Positions 29,477 through 42,857 of a stretch of 64,000 bases of DNA are shown here, piece after piece. The stretch is from contig OY969722.1 of NCBI GenBank assembly GCA_963702165.1, positions 806,001 to 870,000 on the forward strand, given 5' to 3'. Position 1 is the stretch's first letter; every line of letters starts with the position of its first letter. The translations under genes and the position numbers were made by a program. Origin of the DNA: Terrimesophilobacter sp963702165. GTDB lineage: Bacteria > Actinomycetota > Actinomycetes > Actinomycetales > Microbacteriaceae. The notes under the pieces were generated by a model. That model saw only the letters and a program-made list of their open reading frames with translations. It searched no databases and was not told the DNA's origin.

Positions 29477-30895
29477 CTATTCGGCGGCGCTTCTGCAGCA
29501 GTGCGATGAACATCGCGTCGGTGCCGTGCCGGTGCGGCCACAGCTGCACGTGAGCGGCGTCGGTGCGAGCTCGAGCGGGCTCGTTCGTGACAGCGCCGCA
29601 GCACGCCGCGGCGTGTCGAGCTGCTCGCACGCCCTGGCCGCTTGAGCGCGCCGCTCCACGATCGACGCGGGTCTCGCCAGGTGCGGCGAGCAGGTGACGT
29701 AGGCGAGCAGCCCGCCCGGCGCGAGCGCGGCGACGCGCCGACGTCGAGCAGTTCGCCCTGCAGCGTCGCGAGTTCGGGCACATCCCGCGGCTGCTTGCGC
29801 CAGCGGGCCTCTGGGCGGCGGCGCAGCGCACCCAGCCCGGTGCAGGGTGCATCGAGCAGGATGCGGTCGAAGCGCTCCGGGCAGCGTTCTCGCCGACGCT
29901 GCGTGCCGTCGCCGCACCCGCACCTCAGGGGGCCGCTCGAACACCGCGAGCGCGTTGCGCACCAGTTCGGCGCGCGCGGGTACGAGCTCGTTCGCGATGA
30001 GGATCGCGCCGCCTGCCAGCGCTTCGGCGGCGAGCAGCGCCGCCTTGCCGCCCGGGCCGGCGCACAGGTCGAGCCAGCGCTCGCCCGGCAGCGATCGGCC
30101 GGGCACGCTGAGGGCGAGGGCGGCCAGCTGCGAGCCCTCGTCCTGCACCCGGACTCGCCCGTCGCGCACGGCAGGCCAGCGCCGCGGGTCGCCGCCGTCG
30201 CTGATCGCCGCGACCGGCGAGAACCGGCCCGGCGTCCGCGCCGTCGAGCTCTGCGACGGCCGCGAGCCCCGGCAGTGCGGCCAGCGCTCACGCGTGGGCG
30301 CCAGGTTGTCGGCCTCGAAGCAGCGCCTCGAGTTCGCTCTCGCTGCCCTCCGCGCGCAGAGCCTGCCGGAACGCCCGGACCACCCAGACCGGGTGCGAGT
30401 GCTCCGCTGCCAAGCGGTCGTCGTCGCTCTTCGGTGTCGCGAGCACTCGTCGCGCCAGTCGTCGGCGTCGGTGCGGGTGATGGTGCGCAGCACGCCGTTG
30501 ACGAAACCGGTGGCCGATCGGGAGCCGACCTCGCGGGCGAGCTCGACCGACTCGTCGACCGCGGCGTGCTGCGCCACCCGCATGCGACGAGCAGCTGGTG
30601 GCAGCGCGAGCCGCAGCACGTCGAGGATCGCGTGCGTCGATCTGCGTCGACGCCGCGTCCGCGCGGCGAGTTCGATGACGCCGTCGTAGTAGCCCTGCCT
30701 GCGCAGCGTCCCGTAGGTGAGCTCGGTGGCGAGCCCGGCGTCGGCGCCGCTGAGGCCGGCACGCTCGAGCCGGACCGGCAGCAGAAGGTTGGCGTAGGCA
30801 TCCGACTCCGCGACGGCGCGTGATGACGTCGAGCGCGACCCGTCTGGCCGGCTGCGATGCGCCGGCCGCTCGGCGCGCGCGGAGCGTCCGCTCAT
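29477..30895 (-). CDS. rsmB: 16S rRNA cytosine-967 C5-methyltransferase (many frameshifts as sequenced)
   Basis: RsmB methylates C967 of 16S rRNA using SAM. Pieces that identify it are the N-terminal NusB-like part (LATELTYGTLRRQGYYDGVIELAAR), RWLDLCAGPGGKAALLA for SAM binding, and FDRILLDAPCTGLGALRRRP carrying the catalytic cysteine. The ATG at 30895 begins MSGRSARAERPAH. Frame changes are spread along the gene. Repaired size would be about 465 residues. It lies 7 bases past the fmt stop, in the conserved fmt-rsmB-rpe order. Confidence 0.83.
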   Translation of the reverse strand: MSGRSARAERPAHRSRPDGSRSTSSRAVAESDAYANLLLPVRLERAGLSGADAGLATELTYGTLRRQGYYDGVIELAARTRRRRRSTHAILDVLRLALPPAARRMRVAQHAAVDESVELAREVGSRSATGFVNGVLRTITRTDADDWRDECSRHRRATTTAWQRSTRTRSGWSGRSGRLCARRAARANSRRCFEADNLAPTRERWPHCRGSRPSQSSTARTPGRFSPVAAISDGGDPRRWPAVRDGRVRVQDEGSQLAALALSVPGRSLPGERWLDLCAGPGGKAALLAAEALAGGAILIANELVPARAELVRNALAVFERPPEVRVRRRHAASARTLPGALRPHPARCTLHRAGCAAPPPRGPLAQAAAGCARTRDAAGRTARRRRVAALAPGGLLAYVTCSPHLARPASIVERRAQAARACEQLDTPRRAAALSRTSPLELAPTPLTCSCGRTGTAPTRCSSHCCRSAAE

Positions 30896-30902
30896 CGCTG
30901 GC

Positions 30903-31844
30903 TCACTGCGCCACCGAGCTCTGTCCGACGCGCCCGCGCCACCAGTCGCCAGCGCGCATCGCCTTCTTGCCTGCCGGATGCACGCTGCAGCAGCTCGATC
31001 GGGTCGGTCGGCGGTGCCGATCGAGCACGCCGGCCGTCCACCAAGCGCGAGTGCGCCCGGGCGGCAGCGCGCGGCATCCGCGTGCCGGGCGTCGCGTCGA
31101 GGATCTTGAGCCGTGCCGCCGTCGATGCTCGGTGAATGCGCCCGGCTCCGGGGTGACGCCGCGGATGCGGCTCGTCGACTTCGCCGTGCGCCGGCGCGGT
31201 CCAGTCGATCGCGGCCGTCGTCCAGGGTCAGCTTGGGGGCGAGCGTGACGTCGCCGCTCTGCGGCTGCGGCGTGGCCGAGCCGTCGGCGAGGGCGTCGAT
31301 CACGCCGGACGAGCAGCTCGGCGCCGCCGTCGGCGAGTCGAGCCGAGCAGCTGACCCGGCGGTCTGGTGCGTCGCCGATCGGCTGGGTGAGCTGGCCGTA
31401 GACATCACCGGCGTCGAGCTCCTCGACCAGCTGGAACACGGTCGCCCCGGTCAGGTCGTCGCCGGCGATGATCGCGCGCTGCACGGGCGCGGCACCGCGC
31501 CAGCGCGGCAGCAGGGAGAAGTGCAGGTTGATCCAGCCGAGCGCGCGGCAGCGACAGCAGCGGTTCGCGGACCAGACCGCCGTAGGCGACGATGACGCCG
31601 AGGTCCGGTTTGAGTGCCGCGATGGCCTCCGTCGGCCTGCCCAGCCGAGCCGGTTGGCCTTGATCACCGGCAGCCCCGAGCTCGGCTGCCGCGGCGGCGA
31701 CCGGGGTCGGCGTCGAGCACCCGCTTGCGGCCCTGCGGCGAGTCCTCCCGGGTGATGACGGCCGACCACCTCGTGACCGCTGCTCGGCGACCGCCGGAGG
31801 CTCGGCACGGCGGCCTCCGGGCTTCCCGCAAAGACGAGGCGCAC
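30903..31844 (-). CDS. fmt: Methionyl-tRNA formyltransferase (many frameshifts as sequenced)
   Basis: Formylates initiator Met-tRNA. A continuous stretch holds LGWINLHFSLLPRWRGAAP, with the catalytic Asn/His region, then GATVFQLVEELDAGDVYGQ. The N-terminus is RLVFAGSPEAAVPSLRR, and other parts are out of frame. I prefer the GTG at 31844, ten bases after AAGGAG; the GTG at 31853 lies only one base behind it. Intended length is ~305 residues. It follows priA by 39 bp. Confidence 0.83.
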   Translation of the reverse strand: MRLVFAGSPEAAVPSLRRSPSSGHEVVGRHHPGGLAAGPQAGARRRPRSPPRQPSSGLPVIKANRLGWAGRRRPSRHSNRTSASSSPTAVWSANRCCRCRALGWINLHFSLLPRWRGAAPVQRAIIAGDDLTGATVFQLVEELDAGDVYGQLTQPIGDAPDRRVSCSARLADGGAELLVRRDRRPRRRLGHAAAAERRRHARPQADPGRRPRSTGPRRRTAKSTSRIRGVTPEPGAFTEHRRRHGSRSSTRRPARGCRALPPGRTRAWWTAGVLDRHRRPTRSSCCSVHPAGKKAMRAGDWWRGRVGQSSVAQ

Positions 31845-31883
31845 GGTGCTCACTCTCCTTGAATCCTCGCTTCCGACGTCGGA

Positions 31884-33906
31884 TCAGGACTCGTCGGTGA
31901 ACGGCTCGACATCGTCGAACCGCACTCTCAGTGTAGGCGGCGCCGGCCGCCGCGGTTCGCCCGGCGGCACGCGCCGCGCGCCGGATGGTGGCGTTGCGGA
32001 TGAGCTCGGCACGCAGCGATCGCGGCGACCTGCGCCGCCGGCCGCAGTAGTCGAACCGGACGATCGCGCGCATGGATCGCCGCTCGGTCAGTCGACCGGA
32101 CCGAGCACGTCGACGCCGGACCCGTCCGGCGACGATCGCGACGGCTGCGGCGACCGCCTCCGCGGTCCCGGTGACGGTCGCGACGCGCACCGCGGGCGGG
32201 AAGCGCAGCCGCTTCCGGTCGGCCAGTTCGGCTCGCGCGTAGTCGGCGAGCCGCCAGGTGGCCAGTGCCGTGCGCGAGCGCCCGCCGACCCCGACGAGCA
32301 TCGACCGGCGCGCCAGGCGCGGCCAGCGCGGCGGCGTTCGACCACCAGCGCAGGCAGTCCTCGCCGACGCGCAGACTCTCGCGCGCGAGCATCCGCTCGC
32401 CGTCGAGCAGCAGCACGCCCGATAGCCGCCGCGGCGATCGGCTCGGCGCCGCGGGTCGCGATCACCAGCGCGGGCTGGCCGGACACGTCGAGGATCGGCC
32501 GCTCGCCGTCGGCGACGATCACCTGCACCCCGGGGAAGGCCCGCCCGAGGTCTTCGGCCGTGCGGGTGGAGCCGCCTGTGCCGACCAGGCGCAGCTCCGC
32601 TGCCCTCGCAGTTGTGGCACGCCCAGTCGCGGCGAGGGCGCCACACCAGTGCGCAGGACGGGCGCCGCGCCGCGCGGACTTGAGCCCGAGCGGTCCCTCG
32701 CAGCGCGGTGCAGCGCGCGGCTGGCCCGGCAGCTCGTCGCACGCCAGTCGCGGCGCGTAGCCGGGTCGGGCGACCTGCACGAGCACGGGCCCGTCGCGCG
32801 AGGGCGTCGCGAGCGGCGCTGCCACGCTGCCGGAGGGGATGCGGGCCCGCTGCCGCGAGTCCGTCCTCGCGGCCTGGTGCGCGGTCGGGATGACCCGCGG
32901 CAGGTAGACGCGCTCGGGGTGCGACCGTCGGCAGCCCAGCCGAGTTCGACCAGACGCTCCACCTCGGTGCTGCGGGTGTGGCCGAAGAAGACGAGGGCGC
33001 AGCCCTGCTGCTCCTGCCGCACCAGCGCGGCGTCCCGGGTGTGCACGTACGGGCTCAGCGGTTCGGCGTGCAGCGGGTCGCCGTCGTCCCACAGGGCGAT
33101 GAGGCCGAGCCTGCGCGGCTGGCGCGTAGACCACCGACCGGTTGCCGACGATCACCACGCGCTCGTCCGTCGAGGCAGCGCAGGAAGCCGCGGTAGCGGT
33201 CCGGATTGGACTGCCGGGCATCCAGCCGCACGATGCGCTCGGCGGGCAGCACCGCCGCCAGCGCCGCGACTGCAGTTGCTCCTGGTCGCGGTAGTCGGGA
33301 ACGCGCGAGGATGGCGGACTTGCGGACGCCAGCGACCTGGGTGGCCAGCGCGGCCAGGCTGATCGCCCAATGCGCCGACCCAGCGCGCCATCGGCCAGCC
33401 TGCGATCAGGCGGGGAATCGCGTCGACGGCCAGTCGGCCGCCGCTGCGTCGAGCGATCGGCGTCGAACACGCGTCGGCGTCGATAGCCGGGAACGGCGAC
33501 GGCGAGCACCGGCGCGCAGCTGCTCGGCGGCTCGCGCGCCAAGCCACGCCTTCTCGACGCGCACCTGCCGTTTCGGGACCGCCAGCCGCACGATGTCGCT
33601 CGCGCGAGCCGCCGGCGCGGTCGGCGACCCGCCGCGCGAGCGTCCACACCTCTGGCGCGAGCACCGCGCGCCGCGGAGACGACGGAATCCAGTTCGCTCA
33701 GCACACCGGTGTACTCGACTCGGTCGGCGAGCTCGACGATGATAGCCGCTCGGCGACCCGCGCCGACCGGAGCGGCACCTTGACCCGCACGCCCGGCACT
33801 GCGGCAGTCGGCGAGCGCCTCGGGGATCGCGGTAGTCGAACAGCCGGTCGAGTTGGGGCAGCGGTGAGTCGATGAGCACCCGGGCGATGGATGCCCGATC
33901 CGTCAT
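31884..33906 (-). CDS. priA: Primosomal protein N' (PriA; many frameshifts as sequenced)
   Basis: PriA restarts stalled forks. Identified from scattered pieces: the start MTDRASIARVLIDSPLPQLDRLFDY at 33906, a WACHNCEG zinc-knuckle segment, VGTGGSTRTAEDLGRAFPGV, RPILDVSGQPALVIATRGAEP, and the end FDDVEPFTDES at 31884. Actinobacterial PriA usually lacks a working helicase Walker A; the frame damage prevents checking that here. More than a dozen frame changes occur in 2 kb. The ATG is two bases past the metK stop. Confidence 0.8.
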
Positions 33907-33908
33907 GG

Positions 33909-35134
33909 CTACAGCCCGGCTGCGCTGCGCAGGTGCGTCGACGCGATCGAGCCGCTCCCAGGTGAAGTCGGGCAGGTCCCGGCCGAAGTGACCGTAGGTG
34001 GCGGTCTGCGCGTAGATCGGGCGCAGCAGGTCGAGGTCGCGAATGATGGCGGCCGGACGCAGGTCGAAGACCTCGCGGATGGCCTCGATGATGGATCTCG
34101 TCGGCCACGTGCGCCGGTGCCGAAGGTCTCGACGTACAGTCCGACCGGTGACGCCTTGCCGATCGCGTAGGCGACCTGCACCTCGAGGCTTGTCGGCGAG
34201 GCCGGCAGCGACGGCGTTCTTCGCCACCCAGCGCATCGCGTACGCGGCTGAGCGGTCGACCTTCGACGGGTCCTTGCCGCTGAAGGCGCCACCGCCGTGA
34301 CGGCTCGCGCCGCCGTAGGTGTCGACGATGATCTTGCGTCCGGTCAGCCCGCGTCGCCCTTCGGGCCGCCGATCTCGAACCGGCCGGTCGGGTTGATCAG
34401 GAGCGCGTGCTGTCGGTGTCGAGGCCGGAGCTCTCCAGACGATCGGGCGGATCACGAGCTCGGCGATCTCGGCGGCACAGCCGGGCGTCTGTCGACGCCG
34501 GGCGCGTGCTGCGTCGACAGCACCACGGTGTCGATGGTGCGCGGCACGATCGCCGTCGTAGCCGATCGTGACCTGGGTCTTGCCGTCCGGCCGCAGGTAG
34601 TCGAGTTCTCCGCGACTTGCGCACCTCGCCGAGCCGTTCTCGGCGAGTCGGTGGGCCAGCCAGATGCGGAAGCGGCATGTACTGCGGCGTCTCGGTGGTG
34701 GCGAAGCCGAACATGATGCCCTGGTCCCCGGCGCCCTGCGCGTCGAGCGGGTCGGACGCGCCGCTCGCGGCTCTCCAGCGCACGGTCGACGCCCTGCGCG
34801 ATGTCGGGCGACTGCGCGCCGATCGACACCGAGACACCGCAGGACTCGCCGTCGAAGCCCGACGTCGGACGAGTTGTAGCCGATGTCGAGGATGCGTCTG
34901 CCGAACGATCGTCGGGATGTCGACGTAGCCGGAGCAGGTCACCTCGCCGACGACGTGCACGAGCCCGGTGGTGACGACCGTCTCGACCGCGACCCGGCTG
35001 CTGCGATCCACGGTCGAGCAGCGCGTCGAGGATGCTGTCGGAGATCTGGTCGCAGATCTTGTCAGGGTGTCCTTCGGTGACGGATTCGCGACGTGAAGAG
35101 GCGCAGTGGCGCGAGCAGTGCTCGAATAGATCAC
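33909..35134 (-). CDS. metK: S-adenosylmethionine synthetase (many frameshifts as sequenced)
   Basis: Makes SAM from methionine and ATP. Pieces in several frames are SVTEGHPDKICDQISDSILDAL, VETVVTTGLVHVVGEVTCSGY, GAGDQGIMFGFATTETPQYMP, TGRKIIVDTYGGASRHGGGAFSGKDPSKVDRSAAYA and the C-terminus LPDFTWERLD. These are all classic MetK signatures. At least eight single-base changes can be placed. Examples are TCGGAA to TCGCGAA near 35087 and CGGCGAC to CGGCAGAC near 34910. The GTG at 35134 is the likeliest start but is uncertain. Intended length is ~400 residues. Confidence 0.86.
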
Positions 35135-35156
35135 CCAACGTGAAAGTGGAAGTGGT

Positions 35157-36348
35157 TCAGGACAGCAGATCGAGGATACGATCGGCCACTGACGCCTTGG
35201 GGCCAGAGGCCTCCATCACTATATCCCCGGCCCTGTTCAGGGTTACGACGGAGTTCTCGCCGGTGCCGAAGCCCGCGTCCCAGCCCACCCTGTTGATGAC
35301 CAGAAAGTCGCTGCCCTTGCGGGCGAGTCTTGCGGCGGCCCAGCTCGAGGAGCGCATCCGGGTCTGCTTCGGTCTCCGCGGCGAAGCCGACGATGACCTG
35401 ACCGTCCCGCCGCCTCTCCGACAGGGTCTGCAGGATGTCCGGGTTGCGCACCAGTTCGATGGTGAGCTTCTCGCCCTGGGTCTCCTTCTTGATCTTGCCC
35501 TCCGCTACGGCCTCGGGCCGGTAGTCGGCCACGGCCGCTGCCATGATCACCACGTGCGCGGTCTCGGCTGCCGCGAAGGTGGCGTCGGCGAGCTGAAGCG
35601 CGGATGAAACGCGAGTCAGCACGACGGAGGCCGGCGGCGGCACCTCGAGATTCGCGGCGATCAGCGTGACGTCTGCGCCGCGCGCGGCCGCGGCGGTCGC
35701 GATGGCGACGCCCTGTCTGCCGCTCGAGCGGTTGCCGATGTAACGAACCGGGTCGATCGCCTCCCGCGTGCCTCCGGCGGTGACGACGATGCGCTTGCCG
35801 ACCAGGTCACGGGGTCCGCGCGCCGCGAGTGCCGCCTCGACGATCGCCTCCGGCTCTTCCATGCGTCCGGGGCCGATGTCGCTGCCGGTGAGCTGACCGC
35901 TTCCCGGTCCGACGATGACGACACCGCGTTCGCGCAGCACGGCGATGTTGTGTGCTGTTGCCGGGTTCTGCCACATCTCGGTGTGCATCGCCGGCGCGAG
36001 CACGAGTGGGGCTGTGCTGGCCAGGATGGTGTTGCCGAGCAGGTCGTCGGCGAGCCCGACGGCGATTTTCGCGATGGTGTTCGCGGTCGCTGGGGCGACG
36101 ATGATGAGGTCGGCTGCCTGCCCGATCGCGACGTGCCTGACTTGCGCGACGCCCTCGTACAGGTCGGTGTGCACCGGGTTGCGGCTGATGGCCTCGAGCG
36201 TCGGCCGTCCGACGAAGCGCAATGCGGCATCCGTCGCCACGACGTGCACATCATGACCGGCAAGGACGAGCGAGCGGATGACGCCGACCGCTTTGTACGC
36301 GGCGATCCCGCCGGTGACCCCGACGACGACGTTCAGACGCTCCCCCAC
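35157..36348 (-). CDS. coaBC: Bifunctional CoaBC: PPC decarboxylase/PPC synthetase (one frameshift)
   Basis: Joins cysteine to 4'-phosphopantothenate (CoaB) and decarboxylates it (CoaC). The N-terminal FMN-dependent CoaC half has GVTGGIAAYKAVGVIRSL, APATANTIAK and APAMHTEMW. The CoaB half begins near VGKRIVVTAGGTREAIDPVRYIGN, with AAAVADYRP and the KIKK motif. One extra base near 35335 shifts the tail. Repaired (LGRARLARKGSDFLVINRVG), it ends at the TGA at 35157 with ~396 residues. The order rpoZ-coaBC-metK is conserved. Confidence 0.93.
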
Positions 36349-36374
36349 GTTGCGTACCTTAGGGTCGGGGCTCG

Positions 36375-36632
36375 CTAGGCGGCGAGCGGCTTCATGACGA
36401 GCTTGTCCTCGTTGATCTCGTGCAGGGCAACCGAGAGCGGCTTGTCGTCGATGGTCGAGTCGACGAGCGGCCCGACGTTGTCGAACAGGCTTCCCTCGTG
36501 CAGATCGGCGTAGTAGTCGTTGATCTGACGGGCTCGCTTCGACGCGAAGATCACGAGCGCGTACTTGGAGTCGACCTTGGTCAACAGCTCGTCGATGGGC
36601 GGGTCGATGATGCCCTTGGCGCGTTCAACCAT
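36375..36632 (-). CDS. rpoZ: RNA polymerase subunit omega
   Basis: The small assembly subunit of RNA polymerase. An 85-residue protein beginning MVERAKGIIDPPIDELLTKV with the conserved core SKYALVIFASKRARQINDYY. The ATG at 36632 is preceded by GGAG seven bases upstream; an in-frame ATG five codons earlier lacks this site. It lies 19 bp after gmk and 26 bp before coaBC. Confidence 0.95.
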   Translation of the reverse strand: MVERAKGIIDPPIDELLTKVDSKYALVIFASKRARQINDYYADLHEGSLFDNVGPLVDSTIDDKPLSVALHEINEDKLVMKPLAA

Positions 36633-36651
36633 GAAAAAACTCCTCATTAGC

Positions 36652-37551
36652 TTAGTTCGAGATCGACATCAAGTCTACGACCTCGCGTGCGGCTTGGCTT
36701 ACCTCGGCGTTCACGATGCGGTAATCGAACTCATCCTGAGCCGCCAGTTCGACCTTCGCGGTCTCCAGTCTGCGTGCCTGTTCTGCGCTGTCCTCTGTGC
36801 CGCGGCCGATCAGCCGGCGGACGAGTTCCTCCCAGGTCGGCGGAAGCAGGAACACCAGGGTCGCCTCCGGCATCTGGCTGCGCACCGAGCGCGCACCCTG
36901 CAGGTCGATCTCCAGCAGCACGCTGCGGCCCTCGTTCAGCGCCCGCTCGATCGGGGCGCGCGGAGTGCCGTACCGGTAGGCGTTGTGCACGGTCGCGTAC
37001 TCGAGCATCTGACCGGTTGCGATCAGCCGGTCGAACTCGTCGTCGCTGACGAAGTGGTAGTTGACGCCGTCGATCTCGCCCGGGCGCGGCTTGCGGGTGG
37101 TCGCGGACACCGACAGCAGCACGTCGGGGTAGTTCTCCCGGATGTAGCCGGAGACGGTGCCCTTGCCGACCGCGGTCGGCCCGGCCAGCACGACAAGCCG
37201 GCTGCGACGCGCTTGGTCCCGATGCTCTCCCGCTGCGCGAGGAAGTCCTGCAGCACCTTGCGCTGGCGGCTGCCGAGGCCGCCGACGCGCTTGGAGTCCG
37301 CGATGCCGAGTTGCTGCATGACGCGGCCGCTGCGCACTGGTCCCATGCCGGGGATGCTGCCGAGCAGCTCCCGCACGCGCAGGCTCGCTTCGGCGCTGCT
37401 GCCGTCGTTCAGTCCGGTCTCCAGCACGTCGGAGGCGTTGCGGGTGCGTTCGGCGACCGCCCGTTTCACCTGTGCGCGCGCGCGGCGCGCAGCGACGGCG
37501 GCACGCGACGCGGCCTCGCGGTCGACCTCGGGCGGGTTGAGCCTGGCTCAC
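36652..37551 (-). CDS. gmk: mIHF domain-guanylate kinase fusion (two frameshifts as sequenced)
   Basis: The N-terminal ~105 residues are an actinobacterial integration host factor (mIHF) H2TH domain (LLGSIPGMGPVRSGRVMQQL, KRVGGLGSRQRKVL). The C-terminal ~190 are guanylate kinase with P-loop LAGPTAVGKGTVSG and the GMP-binding SVSATTRKPRPGE region. No stop or usable start lies between the domains. The sequence passes from IGTKR to SRLVVLAGP across one frame change near 37207, so I read a fusion. A second frame change near 37540, one extra C, follows the GTG start (MSQAQPPEVDREAASR). That GTG overlaps the pyrF stop (GTGA). Confidence 0.82.
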   Translation of the reverse strand: MSQAQPARGRPRGRVACRRRCAPRARTGETGGRRTHPQRLRRAGDRTERRQQRRSEPARAGAARQHPRHGTSAQRPRHAATRHRGLQARRRPRQPPAQGAAGLPRAAGEHRDQARRSRLVVLAGPTAVGKGTVSGYIRENYPDVLLSVSATTRKPRPGEIDGVNYHFVSDDEFDRLIATGQMLEYATVHNAYRYGTPRAPIERALNEGRSVLLEIDLQGARSVRSQMPEATLVFLLPPTWEELVRRLIGRGTEDSAEQARRLETAKVELAAQDEFDYRIVNAEVSQAAREVVDLMSISN

Positions 37552-38412
37552 GCGGCGAGCTCTTCCGACGCGCTCTCGATTGCCGCTACGATCCGGTGCG
37601 GCCCTGCGCTCAGCACGGTCCGGGAGACCGAAGCGAGCGGTGGCCCCCGCCGCCTGGCCGAAGATCGATCGGAAGTCGGTGAGCTGGGCGCCCTGATGCC
37701 CGAACCCGGGCGCGAGCACGGGTGTCGCAGGTGGTCCGGCGATGCCGCCCAGGTCGATGCCGAGCGCCGCGAAGTCGGCTGTCGCGCCGAGGACCAGCCC
37801 GATCGAGCCGACCGGCCCACGGGCATCCGCGTTGAGGGATCGCACGTCCTCGACGATACCCGCGGCGACGCTGGTTCCCTGCCGGTCGCCTGTGTCGAGC
37901 AGCGCGGATTGCAGACTCGAAGCCCTCAGGGTTGGAGGTCGCCGCGAGCACGAACAGGCCCTTCCCGTTGGCCCGGGCCAGGTCGATGGCGCCGCGCAGG
38001 GCGCCGATTCCGAGGAACGGGTTGACGGTCAGCGCGTCGGCCTCCAGCGGGCTGCCCGGGGCGAGCCAGGCGTCACCGTACCCGTCGAGGGTGCTGCCGA
38101 TGTCGCCGCGTTTGGCGTCGGCGATGACCAGCAGGCCCGGCGTCGCGCGCGGCGCGCCAGCACCCGCTCGAGCGCCCAGAAGCCAGACGCCCCGAAGCGC
38201 TCGAAGAACGCCACCTGCGGTTTGACCGCAGGGACCCGCCCCGCCGCTGCCTCGATGACACGCAAGCCGAAGCTCGCGCGCGCCGTCGGCGGTGTCGTCC
38301 AGTCCCCACGCCTTCAGCACCGTGCGCTGCGGGTCAATGCCGACGCACAGGTTGCCACGCGTGGAGATCGCGTCGGCAAGTCGCTCGCCGAACGTAAGCA
38401 TCCGGTCAGCGC

Positions 38413-38416
<4 letters not shown>
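37548..38416 (-). CDS. pyrF: Orotidine 5'-phosphate decarboxylase (several frameshifts as sequenced)
   Basis: Last step of UMP synthesis, of the long actinobacterial type (~280 residues). Pieces are MLTFGERLADAISTRGNLCVGIDP, PAVKPQVAFFERFGASGFWALE, LLVIADAKRGDIGSTLDGYG with the catalytic DxKxxD, ALTVNPFLG, VLAPGFGHQGAQ and the end AIESASEELAA. About four frame changes fall near 38285, 38150, 37910 and 37625. The start overlaps the carB stop by 4 bases (ATGA), and the stop overlaps the next start (GTGA). Confidence 0.87.
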
Positions 38417-41705
<3,289 letters not shown>

Positions 41706-41706
<1 letters not shown>

Positions 41707-42857
41707 CAGGCCTTGTCTCCAGTGGTGGTGCGTGAATCGATGACCAATTGCCGGAACCGGTCGAAGAGGTAGTTGGCGTCGTGCGGTCCCGCGGCGGCCT
41801 CAGGGTGGTACTGCACTGAGAATGCGGGGATGTCGAGAGCGTTCAGGCCCTCGACGACGTTGTCGTTGAGGTTGACGTGGCTCACCTCGACCCGACCGAA
41901 TCCGGCCGGAGACTCGCTCACCGTGTCGACGGGCGCGTCGACCGCGAAGCCGTGGTTGTGGGCGGTGATCTCGGTGCGTCCTGTGGAGCGGTCGACGACC
42001 GGCTGGTTGATGCCACGGTGGCCGAACGGGAGCTTGTAGGTCTGGTAGCCGAGGGCGCGGCCGAGCAGCTGGTTGCCGAAGCAGATGCCGAAGAACGGCA
42101 GCCGCTCGCGCAGCACCGCCTGCAACAGCTCGACGTGGCTGTCCGACCCGGCGGGGTCGCCTGGGCCGTTCGAGTAGAACACCGCATCCGGCTTCAGCGC
42201 GAACAGCTCGTCCTTGGTTGTCGACTGCGGCAGCACGTGCACGTCGAACCCGCGCGCGGTCAGGTAGGCGAGGGTCGACGCCTTGACGCCGAGGTCGAGC
42301 ACGGCGACAGAGCCGATCCGCTCGCCCTCGGCCTCGAGCAGGTACGGCTCGGGGGTGGAGACGGTTGCGGAGAGGTTGCGGCCGGTCATCGACTCGGATG
42401 CCCGCACGGCGGCCAGCTGCTCATCCTCGCCGAGCGCGGCATCTGGCCCGGAGAAGATTCCGGCGCGCATGACACCGGCGTCGCGCAGCCGCCTGGTGAC
42501 GGCGCGGGTGTCGATGCCGCTGATGCCGACGACGCCCTGCTCGACGAGGGCATCGTCGAGGCTGCCGGTGGCGCGATGGTTGGACACGGTGCGCGCAGGG
42601 TCGCGCACGATGAACCCGGAGACCCAGATCCGGTCCGATTCGCCGTCCTCACCGTTGACGCCGGTGATGCCGATGTGCGGAGCGGTCATGAGCACGATCT
42701 GGCCGGCATAGGACGGGTCGGTCAGCGTCTCCTGGTATCCGGTCATGCCGGTGGCGAACACCGCCTCGCCGAGCGTGGTGCCGAGTGCGCCGTATGCGGT
42801 GCCGACGTAGCGGGTCCCGTCCTCGAGCACGAGTACCGCGCTCTGTGGTGCTGTCAC
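41706..42857 (-). CDS. carA: Carbamoyl-phosphate synthase small chain
   Basis: The glutaminase subunit that feeds ammonia to CarB. In the 383-residue protein the N-terminal domain has EAVFATGMTGYQETLTDPSY. The class I amidotransferase domain has SNGPGDP, the nucleophile in FGICFGNQLLG and the His/Glu pair in QYHPEAAAGPHD. The frame is intact. It lies directly after the small membrane gene and is translationally coupled to carB. Confidence 0.97.

Noticed and set aside
28789..35134. A decaying pseudogene block
   Set aside because: Conserved residues are kept on both sides of every break, no larger deletions are seen, and metK at least should be essential.
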